Positions 42,449-61,300 of a DNA stretch of 64,000 bases are shown in pieces (position 1 is the stretch's first letter; each line of letters begins with the position of its first letter). Source of the DNA: Haliclystus octoradiatus (lineage: Eukaryota > Cnidaria > Staurozoa > Stauromedusae > Haliclystidae). The stretch covers positions 35,363,993-35,427,992 of the forward strand of contig OU744448.1 in NCBI GenBank assembly GCA_916610825.1, read 5' to 3'. A model generated the notes under the pieces. The model saw only the letters and a list, made by a program, of their open reading frames with translations. It did no database searches and was not told the origin of the DNA. Made by a program: the position numbers and the translations under genes.

Positions 42449-42511
42449 GTGTGGCCCAGTGGTTATCACGTGCAACTGTTTTGCAGAGGGTCGCGGTTCG
42501 ATCCCCACACC
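42449..42511 (+). other. tRNA-like sequence, probably a pseudo-tRNA or SINE head
   Basis: Has an A-box-like TGGCCCAGTGG and a perfect B box GGTTCGATCC, and GTGTGG at the 5' end pairs with CCACAC at the 3' end. The T stem cannot form five pairs and the anticodon loop has five bases, so it is not a functional tRNA. Most likely the head of a tRNA-derived repeat. Confidence 0.4.
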
Positions 42512-43181
42512 AATCAACATGTTTTCTTCATTTCTTTTTATGTATGGTTATTAAATTTGAAATTGAATTACAATTTAAATAATCTAAATTATCAAATTTT
42601 GATTGTAATAAATGTTTCTGCAGTATTCTCCTTTGGAACGTTTTCCTATTGACATTTGACCTTGACTGCATTGTTGCTCGGGAAATATATTCCCCATGCA
42701 CGACAAAAATGCAGTCAGGCATTTTACCACGTCACCATGAAAAATACATGATATTCATTGTAATTATTCAGCTCCCAAAGGGTTAATAGATCGATTACGC
42801 TGCATCAACCCTGTGCGCAGACATCTAACATCACAGCTTTGTTTACAAAATATTTCATTCCGTGCTTGCGCATAACTATGGAGCCTCGAAAGAGGAGAGG
42901 TCTAAGGTGTCAGTCAATAAGGCGTACACAATGGACACTGGGCTTACACGACAGCTGCAGTCTGCTCCAAGAGTCCAACGCACTATATTGACATTTCAAG
43001 GTGAGGAGGATTTGATTTTGTGATAAAATCATAGAAATATTCTTCCTTTTCATCAAGTCAATGATTTGAGCTGCGCCAACAATTTTCCTTTCAAAAACAT
43101 TATTTTGCGCCACGCCAAAACAGACTGCGCCAACAAATCAGCAAAATTTGCGCCGAAATGCTGGCGCAGCATCGTGGCGCT

Positions 43182-43201
43182 GCGCCGAAGATCTTCGGCG
43201 C
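43182..43201. repeat. 20-bp perfect palindrome in a GCGCC-rich patch
   Basis: GCGCCGAAGATCTTCGGCGC is its own reverse complement. The surrounding 130 bp has at least six TGCGCC/GGCGCA motifs. Striking in so AT-rich a region. Confidence 0.85.
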
Positions 43202-43920
43202 AACATGCCACTTTTCCACTATGGATGAAATCTGTAAAAAGAAATACGAAGTGTCTATTTGACATAATGAAATTGAATTATCGAAGCGTTGAATTATATG
43301 ATATTATTTTATATTAAATCAAATTCAAAATGATTCAAGTGGAAGAGGTAGGTCTGTATGATGTTCATCTTATCTATCATCACCAATATAAATATGGGCC
43401 ACTCAACTCAATGCTACAAACGTTATGTGCAAGGAAAGTGCGATGAATGAAACCGTGAACTGAAATATTGAATAATAGGTCAGGCCTGGTCAGTCAGTTA
43501 GTTTTGAAAGTAAGTTAGCCTCAGGCCTAGATTTAGTTTATAAACAGAAAACAGACTTTATATCCGGCGTAGAAATGAGTTGATTTTACACCAATTTGAT
43601 TTCTATGGCGTGGCGTAGTTTTGGCGTAAATATCTGGCGTTCCAAATTCAAGGATTCCGCTATGGATTCCCGCCAAAATTCAACGTTCGTCATTTTTTGC
43701 TACGATTAGGCCTATCATTTCATGTGTCATTTCTCATTTTATGCTCTGATTTTTATTTCTCGTTTCTCATTTTATGCTTCGTTTCGTTCTTCGCATCCTG
43801 TTTCATTTTATGCTTCGTTTCTGATTCTTCGTCAAGCTTGAATGGTTTCCTCTTTATTGTATCATATATACCTACTAGGAAAATGTTCATCTTGAAGACG
43901 TTTTGTAGGTGGTAATTATA

Positions 43921-44091
43921 CAGTGAAACCTGTATATAACGGTCAGCTACGAGAGGTAGATAAATTGACCACTATAGACAGGTTATATACAGGTTTGATT
44001 CAATAGAAAATACTATTTTAGACATTGCAAGAGTGACCACTATAGACAGGTGGCCGCTGTATAGAGATGGCCGCTATAACAGATTTAACTG
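43921..44091. mobile_element. Pogo/mariner-like MITE, intact 171 bp, TA-flanked
   Basis: CAGTGAAACCTGTATATAAC at the left and ACAGATTTAACTG at the right are imperfect inverted ends, with TA directly outside both. Inside, ATTGACCACTATAGACAGG and its relatives occur twice. Copies or fragments lie at 21116, 23246, 27640, 56660 and 62108 in both orientations. Confidence 0.85.
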
Positions 44092-44671
44092 TAGTTTGTC
44101 ATTTTTGAAGTTTTGTACGTACTGTTATTAACTTATGGATAGGCTTATTGTCCTAACGCAACAGTGCTACGATTTTGTCTGATATGTTTGTAAAGCCTTG
44201 CTCATTTTTCTACCGTGAACCATGTCCTACCATGAACAATCCAATGAAAAAATGATTCTTCAAATGTTCTTCTATTTCGTTTACATTTTTGATAATCAGT
44301 TAATCGTGGAGAAACTATGACTGCGTTTTGTGTCTGTTGGAAATGTGTGTCAATTACGACACAACCGGCATTCCTTATTCTGCAACATGCAAGTATAGGC
44401 CGGGTCTTACAAATATTGATACCATTAAAAACATGATGAAAACTAATGAAAATCTTGTTATTCCTGGATTTGAAATGATTATTGAATGATTACAACAACC
44501 TTGTCTTTCGGATTAGTATATATAAATCTACAATAATGCTTTCAAGAGATCATTGTATGGACATTGACAGTGGCCGTAGATAGAAGACACAATAACATCA
44601 CTTTGATTTCAATTGATTTTCATCAATAAATTACCCTGTTCTAGAGTCAATCATTATAATCTAGAACGCTA

Positions 44672-45463
44672 TAGCCTGCGTCCAGACTAAAACGTTTCTG
44701 AAGGAAAGTGTAAAGTCTGCGTAGCCGACCGAACAAAGCTGTTTTGCTGACACTGTACTAGACTGGTGCCGCCTTATAAAAACCTTAATTTCCGGTCTCA
44801 GTTGTGTGAGTGAAAATCACGTTTACATGTTAAACATTAAAAACCACTCAAGCTTGGGAATAAATCGTTGATAACAGACAAAGTTTATGACACTCATTCG
44901 AGAGAAAAATTGAGTAGAAATTGTGTTGTTTGTATAGTATATTGTCTAACTGAAGAAGGAATTGATCATTTGTGTCCCGATGTTATAAAATACCAATGTT
45001 ATAATTCCTATATTTGTAAATTTTTTGTTGACTTTATAAAGTGAAATTCCTTTTACTCGTTCACCAAATGTTCGAAATTCTCCGTACGTTCGAATAGGAT
45101 TGATACAAATTAATGTGAAAGTGAAACATTAGTTTATTTTTATTTTTCTTCACTGAATTAAAACTGTTACTGGATTTTAAAATAAATTTAACTCACTCAC
45201 AAATACGTGTATATTTTCATAAAATGAGATTGTCTTCAAAATCCTAAAGCCTTCCTAAATGTGGCCCCGCTTATGTTTATCACATGAGTCGTGACTGACC
45301 CACAATCTGATTGGCTGGCATCGAATTAAAACCATGTGAGCAAAGCTAACCAATAGGGTTGAGTCACTGCAGTCTAGTGCAGTGTCAGCAAAACGGCTTT
45401 GTTTGGTCGGCTACGCAGACTTTACACTTTCCTTCAGAAACGTTTTAGTCTGGACGCAGGCTA
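44672..45463. mobile_element. hAT-like MITE with about 100-bp TIRs
   Basis: The first about 100 bases (TAGCCTGCGTCCAGACTAAA, then ACGTTTCTGAAGGAAAGTG and GTCTGCGTAGCCGACC) match the reverse complement of the last about 100 with only a few differences. Flanks are GAACGCTA (44664-44671) and AAACGCTA (45464-45471), an 8-bp duplication with one mismatch, which suggests hAT. 792 bp, no transposase. Related termini occur near 55135 and 55611. Confidence 0.85.
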
Positions 45464-45585
45464 AAACGCTATAAATCTAATAAGTGTAGGCTTGTTTCTT
45501 TTGCATGTTTTTTATATAAAATATATATTCTAGATTGAGTTCATTGATATAAGTATTTGTATTATTTGAGTCGTATTATGAAAAC

Positions 45586-51367
<5,782 letters not shown>

Positions 51368-51884
51368 CACAGTCAAGTAAAAGTATGGAATAGATTTTTT
51401 AATTAGCAAAAAATATTTACATAATTGTGTGGTATGGTTAATATGATCACCATTTGTATGCATTGTAAATAGAAGAGATGTTTAATATGTTAACACAAAC
51501 AACCCCAGCTCAAGCATTTCTAATCACTTCACCCTGAAAATTCCATTGGAAGGGTTTGATCTGAATAATCATTCGCTAATCTTCACTTTGTACGTCAGTG
51601 TGCTACATGAACGTGGAAATAGACCATTCGGAGAAATGTCTTGTCATTATCGAGCATAAAATTATTATATATAAAAAATTTATGTAAAATTTTATTAGAG
51701 CAAAAGTATCTTACCGTTCCTAGGCAACATAATTGAGAAGAGAGGCTGGCCAGGGAGTGTCTACATGACAACGAGAATACTAGAACATTACTCAACATGG
51801 CGGCTGGAGATGACACAAAAACATTAAACATTTCTTCAATTTAGTTTGAATTGTCTCTCTGCAGTTGACGTTGACAGCTGTAAG
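51368..51884. other. ALKBH6-BSCL2 spacer
   Basis: Contains the ALKBH6 3' UTR and BSCL2 leader. A 15-codon ATG frame (51796-51843) and a pyrimidine tract with CTGCAG just before the BSCL2 start hint at an upstream frame and a 5' UTR intron. Confidence 0.4.
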
Positions 51885-54837
51885 ATGTCGTTAGCCTCTT
51901 TGATAATATCCAGCACATGGAGAACAACGTATTTTATCTTTACAATCGTCTCTTTATGGATGGCGTCATTGTTAACTTATTACGTTATATACAGTCTCTA
52001 CTTGCCACCCGCTTGGCATCGAAAACAAATTCATTTTGCTTTCAAGTAATATGTCATCTTTAACCTGAGATTATATATTATGACGATTGATTTGGATGAT
52101 CATATTATTGATTGATATTTTCATCCTGTAGATCTGATTGTCAACGGTCTATTGGCGATGCACTCTGTTCTTTCCCTGTAGCATCCGTCAACCTACAAGA
52201 AGCTCTTTCCGGTCGATCAACGGACACTGATAGGGTAGGTGCTGTCATACATTTCATGTCAAACAAAATACATTGTCAAAGTGCATATCTAAAATCAGCG
52301 ATCTAGAAATTATTTAATAAACACTCACATCCAACCAAGCATTGCTGCATTTGCATTCTTGAAAGTGATTCAACTTCCTCTTCGTTCATGAACTTCAACT
52401 TTTCACTCTTGAGTTTCTTGTGATATAGGCCTATTGCTAAGATCTTAGCCACAGAACATGTTGCCTTGTTTTTACAATATTTTTATGGAATTTTCAACAG
52501 TTTTCCAGCCACAGAACAGAAGACAAGTAACAAAAACAAAAAACGGTGACTCCCAGTCGCACAAATATATGACTTTTAGCTTTACTTAGCCGCAGAAATT
52601 ACAAACTCTGCATTGTAACTCTGCAAGGCATGGACATATGCTGTATCTATATATTAACCATTTTTGAGAAGTTGCAAGTCATAATCACTTGTATTTCGAA
52701 AAGAATCAAATGCGATTTTTGTTTTTCCCTGAGTTGAAAATAAACAAAATGGCATAGATAATTAGATAAATCTGATGTTGGGTTATTTTTGTAATTTGTA
52801 AATATATTATCTAAAAGTGTGCATGATTTTTTTGTGATTGCGATTCACGTGTCATCATCTATAAACCTGTATAAACCTGTATCTTTGTTTTTAACAGGTG
52901 CTTTCCCGTGGCCTCTCTTATGAAATCTCAATTGATCTGGACGTCCCAAACTCATTATCAAATCAAGGCATTGGTAACTAAATAACTAGTTGCTTATGAT
53001 TGGTTGATGCGTTCAACATTCCTTGGCCTACTTATGCTAATGACTTGTGTTTGTATTATATTATAAGGTATGTTTATGGTCAACGGAGAGTTGAATTCAG
53101 CCAAAGGGAAACTGGTTGGTTCTTCAGAGCGGCTGGTAGGTAGTAATCAATCATTTAGTCATTGAGTGACGTTGCATCCTATCCAAAGCATACATTACCC
53201 AATGCTAAGAACTCATCATCATCTTGTGATGTTTGTTTTGGTTTCAGACTAGTTTGACATACCAGTCCAACCTGCTTGAAACTATGGCAACAATTATTCT
53301 ATCTGCTCCGTTGCTGATTGGTTTAAAGACACAAAGACAAATGTTATCGGTCGTCTTATTTGATGACTATGTGGATGATTCAGTAAGTGCAGTAACCTTC
53401 GACAATCCGCTACATGAGTGCATTATATTATAATAATAATACTACTTATGAATGCATTGGATACAGTATATTTAATAAATATCTTTGTTAGGCTACTCAA
53501 CAATATAATCCGAACAAATTTTTCAGGGGGATCCACCCCACACCATGTTGCCGATGATCCTTATAATATAGTAAATATCTGATAGTTGAAAATTATAACA
53601 ACTTTTGCTTCTTAACTAAGAAATGAGTCACTTTTGAATTGATAGATCCTACCACCTTCGATTAGATTTGAAACAGGCAGGATGTTTCTATTATAATTGG
53701 TCAGTAACAGTTTCAGGAAAGACACCATCCCTGAGAGAAATATTGGATATTAGGCCAAGCCAGTTGAGCACCCAGCAATACGATTAGATCGCTTCTTCAA
53801 TGATTATACCGCTGGTTTATAAATGACTGATCATAAGTTATGTTACACTGTGAGAAATATAATTATGTCTATTTGATGTCTGCTGCTTCAGTGTTGTGTG
53901 ATCATTCTGTTGACTGTTAAATTACAGTTAGCATGCAATGTCTTAAAAACCTGTTTATACCTGTTTTATAATGATTCTGATTTTCAGTATCATCCAGTTG
54001 CAACAGGGCAGTTTACATTGTATTCCAAACACATCCATATCTACGGAGCGTTCTTGAATGTCAAAGCAAAGTTTGCTGGAATAAGGTTGGTGTGCGTTAT
54101 CCGTAATAATTTCAATAAGATATAGGTTATAATACATGTATAACTTCCATCCCATTGACTGATGAAATAATAACAATCTCACTGTAGTTGATGTAGACCT
54201 ACTCTTTACTGCAATGTATTATTTTGTTCAGACAATTGTTTTAATTATATGTTGTTGCAGATACTTTATGTACAATTGGCCACTGACATCCGGTTTGTTG
54301 TTTATTACCTCCAACTTCTTTGCGTTAGCTATTGCCTTGATTTGGTTTCGATGGATATGTGGGCGTCGCCAACAGGACAATACCTACCCAGTTGAAACAA
54401 TGACAGATTTTTTTTTCGTTAATGAAAAAGAAAGTGATTCTGATAATGACCAAATGTTTGAGCCTTACACAACATCACATGATCAACCAGACAATGATGT
54501 TATGAACAGTAGATCATTTCAGATTAATAATTCTAATCTTGTTAACACAGTCATTACATCACACAGTGCGCCTCTGTTGTTAAGGCAACGCAGCGGTTCC
54601 TTCTCTCATTCGTTATGTGGTCAGGCATTAGATCATGGTGGTTTTGCCAGAGCTAAAAGCGTTGATAATCTACCATCATTATATCAGCTACCAATTAATA
54701 ATCATAAGAAGCAAAAATGTAAAATTAAACATAAATCAAAATCACATTCCTGTTCACAAGATGTTGCAGGCAGGTGTAAACAAATAAGAAACAGGTTTGA
54801 TAAACAGGTTATTAAAAGATATGTTGAAACTAATTAA
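51885..54837 (+). CDS. BSCL2: Seipin
   Basis: Endoplasmic-reticulum ring-forming protein that organises lipid droplet assembly. Seven exons: 51885-52045, 52132-52234, 52898-52973, 53068-53135, 53248-53382, 53988-54085, 54261-54837; 405 residues. Layout is that of the family: first membrane span at about residues 15-37, a luminal beta-sandwich (about 54-214) with DALCSFPVASV, LSYEISIDLDVP, GMFMVNGEL, YHPVATGQFTLYS and IHIYGAFLNVKAKFAGIRY, a second span at about 221-244, then a 160-residue polar cytosolic tail rich in Ser, Asn and basic residues that is poorly conserved. The ATG at 51885 leaves the usual short cytosolic N-terminus. An AATAAA follows 39 bp after the stop. Confidence 0.94.
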
Positions 54838-55358
54838 CAGAAAGGCACATGCATCCATTTGTATTAGTTTTTGTAAATAAATAATTTTATTAATAGAAAA
54901 AAAAATTAAATTATCATTTTTACTTTGTTTGTGTTGATGCATCTGTCCGATACGGTATAATTATTTTGGATTGATATTCTGTTTTGAATAGCTAAAATAC
55001 ACTCTCCCAACTCGTGCATAAAAATCGTACGCGCTCATCAACCATAAAGTAATCTCTATTCACATTTATAAGCAAGCCACATAAGTTACAGAACAGCCAG
55101 GAAATACTACTTTGCACTTTCAAAGATAGATGTTAGTCTGCACGCAGGCTAGGAAATGGGAGTTGAAATAAGACAAATCATTTCAAATGACTAGTCTCGT
55201 TTTAATGGTCTTGAGAATGGCGGAAAACATGGCTGCTGTTTTCGTAAACATGAAAATTGTCATGGAGATAGGATAACTAATTAGTGAATGATAAGTAGCT
55301 ATTGGGCTGTTATTTGTATAGATATATGCTGAGCTATTTATTGTGCTAGTGGAAAAGA
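54838..55358. other. BSCL2-KIF6 spacer
   Basis: About 520 bp that must contain the KIF6 promoter. A GTTTTGAATAGCTAAAATACACT block at about 54982 also occurs at about 15106, and an hAT-like terminus (ACGCAGGCTA) lies near 55142. No further feature. Confidence 0.45.
54876..54881 (+). terminator. Probable BSCL2 polyadenylation signal
   Basis: AATAAA 39 bp past the stop codon, followed by A/T-rich sequence. Would give a very short 3' UTR. Confidence 0.5.
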
Positions 55359-58300
55359 ATGGTTAAGCAAACTATACGCATATTCTGCCGCTTAAAGCCA
55401 ACAAACCAACCTCAAGGGGTAAGGGCTAGGGCCGCTCACGGCGCTCAGCAGTGCAGGCAGGCTACGTCTAGTAGTCGTCTACGACTTGACTTCTTGACTA
55501 GACATAAGTTTAATTGACCCATTGACGCCACTGTCCCAGCTGAGATTCTAACTTTGACTGGGCACGCTGTGTAATCTATAATAAATCAATGTTAGCTTGG
55601 TTGATTATAGCCTGCGTCACGTCACAGACCGCGATTCAATCACCAAAGAAATTAATAGTGTCTGTGTGAACTGCTCGGTTTCTCTGCCCAGGCCTCGTAT
55701 CAGAATCAGACTTATCTCGCATAATTATGTATGATTAAGGTAATTCAAATATCATGAGACCTTTCTTTTAAAACTTTATTTAAATCTAATGTTCTGTTTG
55801 TCAATAATGTACAAACACCAACATGAAGAAATATCCAGAAGTTCTGTCTTTTGCATGTTTAAATCCTGGTCTAGCGGATTCCTTCTCCGCTAATTTTCGT
55901 AACTATAAAACTCATAAGTTACATGCTATTAATTCTATTTTAGGCTTCGTAGCTATGACAATTAATTGATCGAACAGAGGTGTTGAATTTGTTCGCTAGG
56001 AACAATAGATTTACCATGCATCGATCAGAATCTTCCGCTCCAGGGTTTCGTGGAGCGGTGGGACAAAGACCCTATTATTTTGTGAATGAATCTGTGAATG
56101 GATCTGTAATGCAGACTAGGATAATTAATAATTGTAAACTTCCTAAATAAAAAAAGTTGAGGCTCGAGACTGATTTCATGATTGTGTTGGAATGTCTGTG
56201 ACCAGTAGTACTAATAGAATGGGGCACCTTCCACCAATATCTTTGGGGCAAGTGCGAATACACTAAATGCACGCCTACTTAATAATTGTCTTTAACCCAA
56301 AGTGAGAAAATAAATTTGATGAATTTGCAATAAATTTTTACTTATTTATTAGACTGTCAACCTCTATGCTGAACTAAAGCTTAACTAGAGTTTCCGCTAC
56401 AGTGATCAATTTTTAGCTCCTTTGTAATTTAAGTAAAATGCGTTTATGTCTATTATTATTTTTAAATCTGACCCTCCAATCATATACAATTTAAATTTTT
56501 AGATTTGTGATGCATTCAAAAATGAGAATGGGGATTCAACAGTTTCATTCTCACTTCCAAAAGACCAATCCAGTGGCTACATCAATAACAAAAAAGAAAT
56601 CTACAAATTCAAGTAAATAATTTTGACACTCCAATCCTATTTTAATAACTTTATATAATGTTATGACCTGCTATTAAGGCCACCTGTATATAGTGGTCAC
56701 TACATTATTATATGTCATTTGATTGAACCAACCCTGATTTATAAAGGACACCTATCTATGTGTACCATAGTAGCCTGGGTCCGACAAAAGGTTCAGCCTC
56801 CTTTTGGAATCATACAGGCATTTCAACATTTTCTTAATTCTCAATTCAAAGCTGACGCGATTGAATTACGTTGAGTTATTTTGTTTGTTCAAGTGTAAAA
56901 GATCAACACACTAGTGTAAAAGTAATGTAGACTGTATCGCCCTACCAAATACATCCGTACCATTTCTCTGTTTCTAGATAAGTGGCTTTCTTTGCTGAGA
57001 GCAATGATTTTGAACGCTCTTTGTAGATCTCAGCCGCGACACTGCAGATCAATTTCAACAGATTTCATAGCAGATAGGTCTCGATTATTAATGCACAACG
57101 ATGCGCCGCAGCTACTCACAATACCATTCCCTCTGGACCATTCCATCTGCCATCCTTAGATGGTACTCATGTGGAGATCTGGACACTAGTCACTAGTCCA
57201 TTTCCCATTACTATATAAACTCATGTACAACTATATAATCTTTGTGTGGGAACAAACGTCCTATGAATTATATTGTTACTAAAGCTGATTGTCTAGTTAT
57301 TGTCTTGAACCTAATTGGGAACATCACATGGTGCAGTTGATCTGAAACTTTATAAAAGATAATTATTATACTAGAATAATCATGTCTATAACTGGCAGTA
57401 GTCACCAATCTGATACTACTGAATTCCACACCCGTGATCAGCAACAGAAAGAGACATTCGATGAATGGCTAACTGATCTTCGTAAACATCAAAAATCGTG
57501 CAATTATTCAGATTGTTGCATAGAAAGAATCCTGAGCGATCGAATCGTTCGAGGAATAAACGCTCAAGAAGCTAGTAAAGATGATCACTTCAACAATAGA
57601 TCAAAAGATGAAGATATCAACACTATGTCGCAGTATACAAAGGACAAGAATAATAAAGCAGAACAGAAGCAGAAGTCTAAAAATATCAAGAACTGTAGAT
57701 ATTGTTCTAAAGATCATGAACGAGGCAAGTGTCCTGCGTATGGTAAGACATGTAATTTATGCAAAAAATCGAACCATTTTAAAGGTTCCCAAATTTGTTC
57801 AGGCAAATCTGTCTTAAATATATATTGTACTTGAACAGACATTAAAGACGATCAATTTAAGGCTAATGTATTATTTCCTGATTATAGCCCACGTAAAATA
57901 ATTAAAGCAATTATAGATACTGGCGCGGCTGTAACCGCCGCTGGTACGGATGTGTTAGATAGATTAAAAATTAAAATAGACAAGTTATCTGCCTCGGGCA
58001 AGCGACTACATTCTGCCGATGGCTCAAGTCTAGTGGTTTTAGGAAGACTGAAAAGGACATTGACTGTTAACGACAAAACATGTACCGAACAGATCTATAT
58101 TTTGAAAGACATGAAAGGTCTATTATTAGGTCGTCCAGCGATTAACGCCCTCTCTTTGGTCAAGGTAAACTTTGCTGTTAGTAAAATATGTAATAATTCT
58201 CACCCTCAATCTAAGACTCAGGACCCTTGCGTTTTGTTTAAAGGTTTGACAGAATCTGTTTATGCTGAATTTCCAATTGTTTTTGATGAAGATTTAACTC

Positions 58301-61300
58301 CTATGAAGGGCGATCCTTTCAAAATTAAATTGAAGGACGACGTTGTGCCATTTGATGTCCGGGCACCTCGTCGTGTACCGTTACTATATCGTGACGCTGT
58401 TAAAAATGAACTAGAGCGTATGATAGCATTAGGTGTAATTAAGAAAATTAATGAACCCACTGATTGGTGTCATCCGATCGTAGTGGAGCCGAAAAAAGAT
58501 AGTGATGAAATTCGTTTATGTATTGATCTGACAAAACTCAATAAATTTGTTAAACGAGAATATTATCAATCTGTAACTCCACACGAATGTGTATCTAGCA
58601 TAGAATCGTCAGAAGCTAAATATTTTTCCAAGGTAGATTGTCTTAGCGGATATTGGCAGTGTCCTTTAGACGCTGAATCGCAATTGTTAACTGCATTTAT
58701 TACGCCATTTGGCCGTTATGTTTGTACACGAGCGCCATTTGGTATTAGCAGTATAAGTGAACACTACAATAAGAGAATGGACCGTGTGATTGAAGGTCTT
58801 GAAGGTGTTCGTAAAATCGTAGATGATGTAATTATATATGGTAAATCTCCTGAGGAGCATAATAATCGCCTACGTAAATTTTTGTCAAATTGTAATACAC
58901 ACGGTGTAACTTTAAAACGTTCTAAGTGTATTTTCGGTGTAGAAGAAGTTTCCTTTTGTGGATATGTTATTGATCGTCATGGTTACCGTGTTAACCCACA
59001 GATGACGTCAGCTATTACCGAATTTCCGACTCCATCTAACATCACTGATCTACGTAGTTTTCAGGGTTTGGTAAATCAATTTTCTGCATTTTCGTCTGAG
59101 ATTGCCACCCACATGGAAATTCTACGTGATCTTTTGAAAAAACAAAATTAATTTGTTTGGCTTCCTGAACATGCACGTGCATTTGAAGCTGTTAAAATTG
59201 CTCTGACCTCTACTCCCGTCTTAGCATATTATAATCCTCTTAGACCTACCCGTCTCTCATCTGACGCTAGCCGCTTGAATGGCTTAGGTTTTAGACTTAC
59301 TCAAAAACAAAACGATAATTCTTGGCGTTTAATTCAGGCAGGCTCTCGATTATTATCATCGGCTGAAAAACGTTACGCTACTATAGAGCTCGAAGCTCTA
59401 GCAGTCCAATGGGCTCTTAAAAAATGTTATTTATTTTTAGTAGGTTTACCTCATTTTGATATTTTGGTTGACCATAAACCTCTTGTTCCAATTTTTAACT
59501 CGTATTGTTTAGATGAAATTAATAATCCTCGTCTTCAACGTATTCGTCTAAAAACTGTTGAATTTAAAATTACTATGTCCTGGATAAAAGGTTCCGACCA
59601 TTGTGCACCCGATACTCTTTCTCGCGCACCGACATCTCCCCCTGAGGACGATTTTGAAGATCAATCTGATCCTGCCATTATTCATGCTATTGTATCAACG
59701 CACAATGGTCTCGATGTAACACTTGAAAATTTGAAATTAGCCCAAAATTCTGATGACGACATGAAGTCACTAAAACATTTTATTGAAAATGGATGGCGTG
59801 ATCGAAAAATTGATTTGCCATTAAATGTTCGTACATTCTGGCCTGTTCGCCATCAATCAACTATCGTAGACGATATTATTTTGTATGGTTTTCGTACTGT
59901 AATTCCGTGTAAATTGCGAAGCCAGATTCTAACAGAATTGCATGATGTTCATCTAGGTATCGAAAAAACTAAGCGACGCTCTCGTGAAAGTATTTATTGG
60001 CCGTCGTTAAATAAATGTCTCCGTTATTTACCGTCTCATACAAAAGAGCTGTTACAACCACGTCCTATTCTGGAACGTCCCTGGGATGTTGTCGGTACTG
60101 ATTTATTCGCATATGGTAAACAAAACTACTTAATTTTAACGGATTATAAATCGTTTTTTCCCGAAATTTGGTTACTTAATGAAAATTCTAAATCCGGTAA
60201 TGTCATATCTTATTTAAAAAATGCTTTTGCTCGTTTCGGGGTACCAAAAGAAATCGTTAGTGACTGCGGATCACAATTTAGATCAAAAATGTTCGAAAAA
60301 TTTGCTAAAGATTGGGGTTTTATTCACAATCCGTCGTCCCCTCGTTATCCGCAATCGAACGGAAAAGCCGAAGCTGCCGTTAAGGCGATGAACTCTATTA
60401 TTAAAAAGAATGAAGGTGATGTCGAAAAATGCCGTACTGGTTTATTAGCATTTAGAAATTCTCCCCTCGAAGGTGGATTATCCCCTTCTGAGATGTTATT
60501 CGGTAGAAAACTCCGTGACACGTTACCTGTTCATCTTAAAGCATATACCGCTGAAGGTAAAATTGAAAATGATGTTGTAACAGATTCTGAAATTGCCAAA
60601 ACTGAGCGCAAGGCGTACTATTATAATCGTAATTCTAAATCCCTACCCTCTTTTCGTGTTGGTACAAAGGTTGCCATTCAGCACCACCAGACCAAGGAGT
60701 GGACTATTCGAGGGACGATCGTTGAAGTTTGTAAAAATCGGACTTATAAGATTAAGACTACGTCCGGCAGACTTTATACTCGTAATAGACGTTTTCTTCG
60801 AAAAATTATCTCTCCCATAAGTGAACCCAGTGTTAGTAACTCTCCCAATACTGTACCTGAGACAAATGACACGACTGTAACTGTACCTACACCGTCTTCT
60901 GACCAAACCACGAAAACTGCTCGCTCAGGCAGAACAGTCAAACGTCCACAGAGGTATGATGACTATATTCTTGATAATTAAATAAATGTATTGATTTGTT
61001 TTTATTTATAATTAGTTAATGTATCATCTTATAATCTTGTATTCATATTTTGCCATTAATTAATTTGTTAAAGTAATAATGTCTCGGAGGAAAGAGAAAG
61101 GGGAGATCTGGACATTAGTCACTAGTCCATTTCCCATTACTATATAAACTCATGTACAACTATATAATCTTTGTGTGGGAACTAACGTCCTATGAATTAC
61201 ATTGTTACTAAAGCTGATTGTCTAGTTATTGTCTTGAACCTAATTGGGAACATCACACTCATTTGCTGTTTTTAGAGAAAGTCAAGGCTGAGTTGACCTT

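Larger units (their letters stand above)
41480..43920. other. Intergenic, hydroxylase 5' side
   Basis: Head-to-head region between the hydroxylase and ALKBH6. It contains a tRNA-like fragment (42449-42511), GCGCCA-rich repetitive patches (about 42105-42170 and 43070-43205) with a 20-bp palindrome, and a GGCGT-rich patch (about 43600-43680) that recurs at 46730-46800. Short open frames on both strands here look like products of these repeats, not genes. Confidence 0.5.

Noticed and set aside
43697-43915. Phe/Ser-rich 72-codon membrane-like frame
   Set aside because: It comes from a short internal repeat (TTTCATTTTATGCTTCGTTTC-like units) and has no other support.
54754-54942. Minus-strand frame over the BSCL2 stop
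   Set aside because: It is antisense to the end of the seipin coding exon and its polyadenylation signal.
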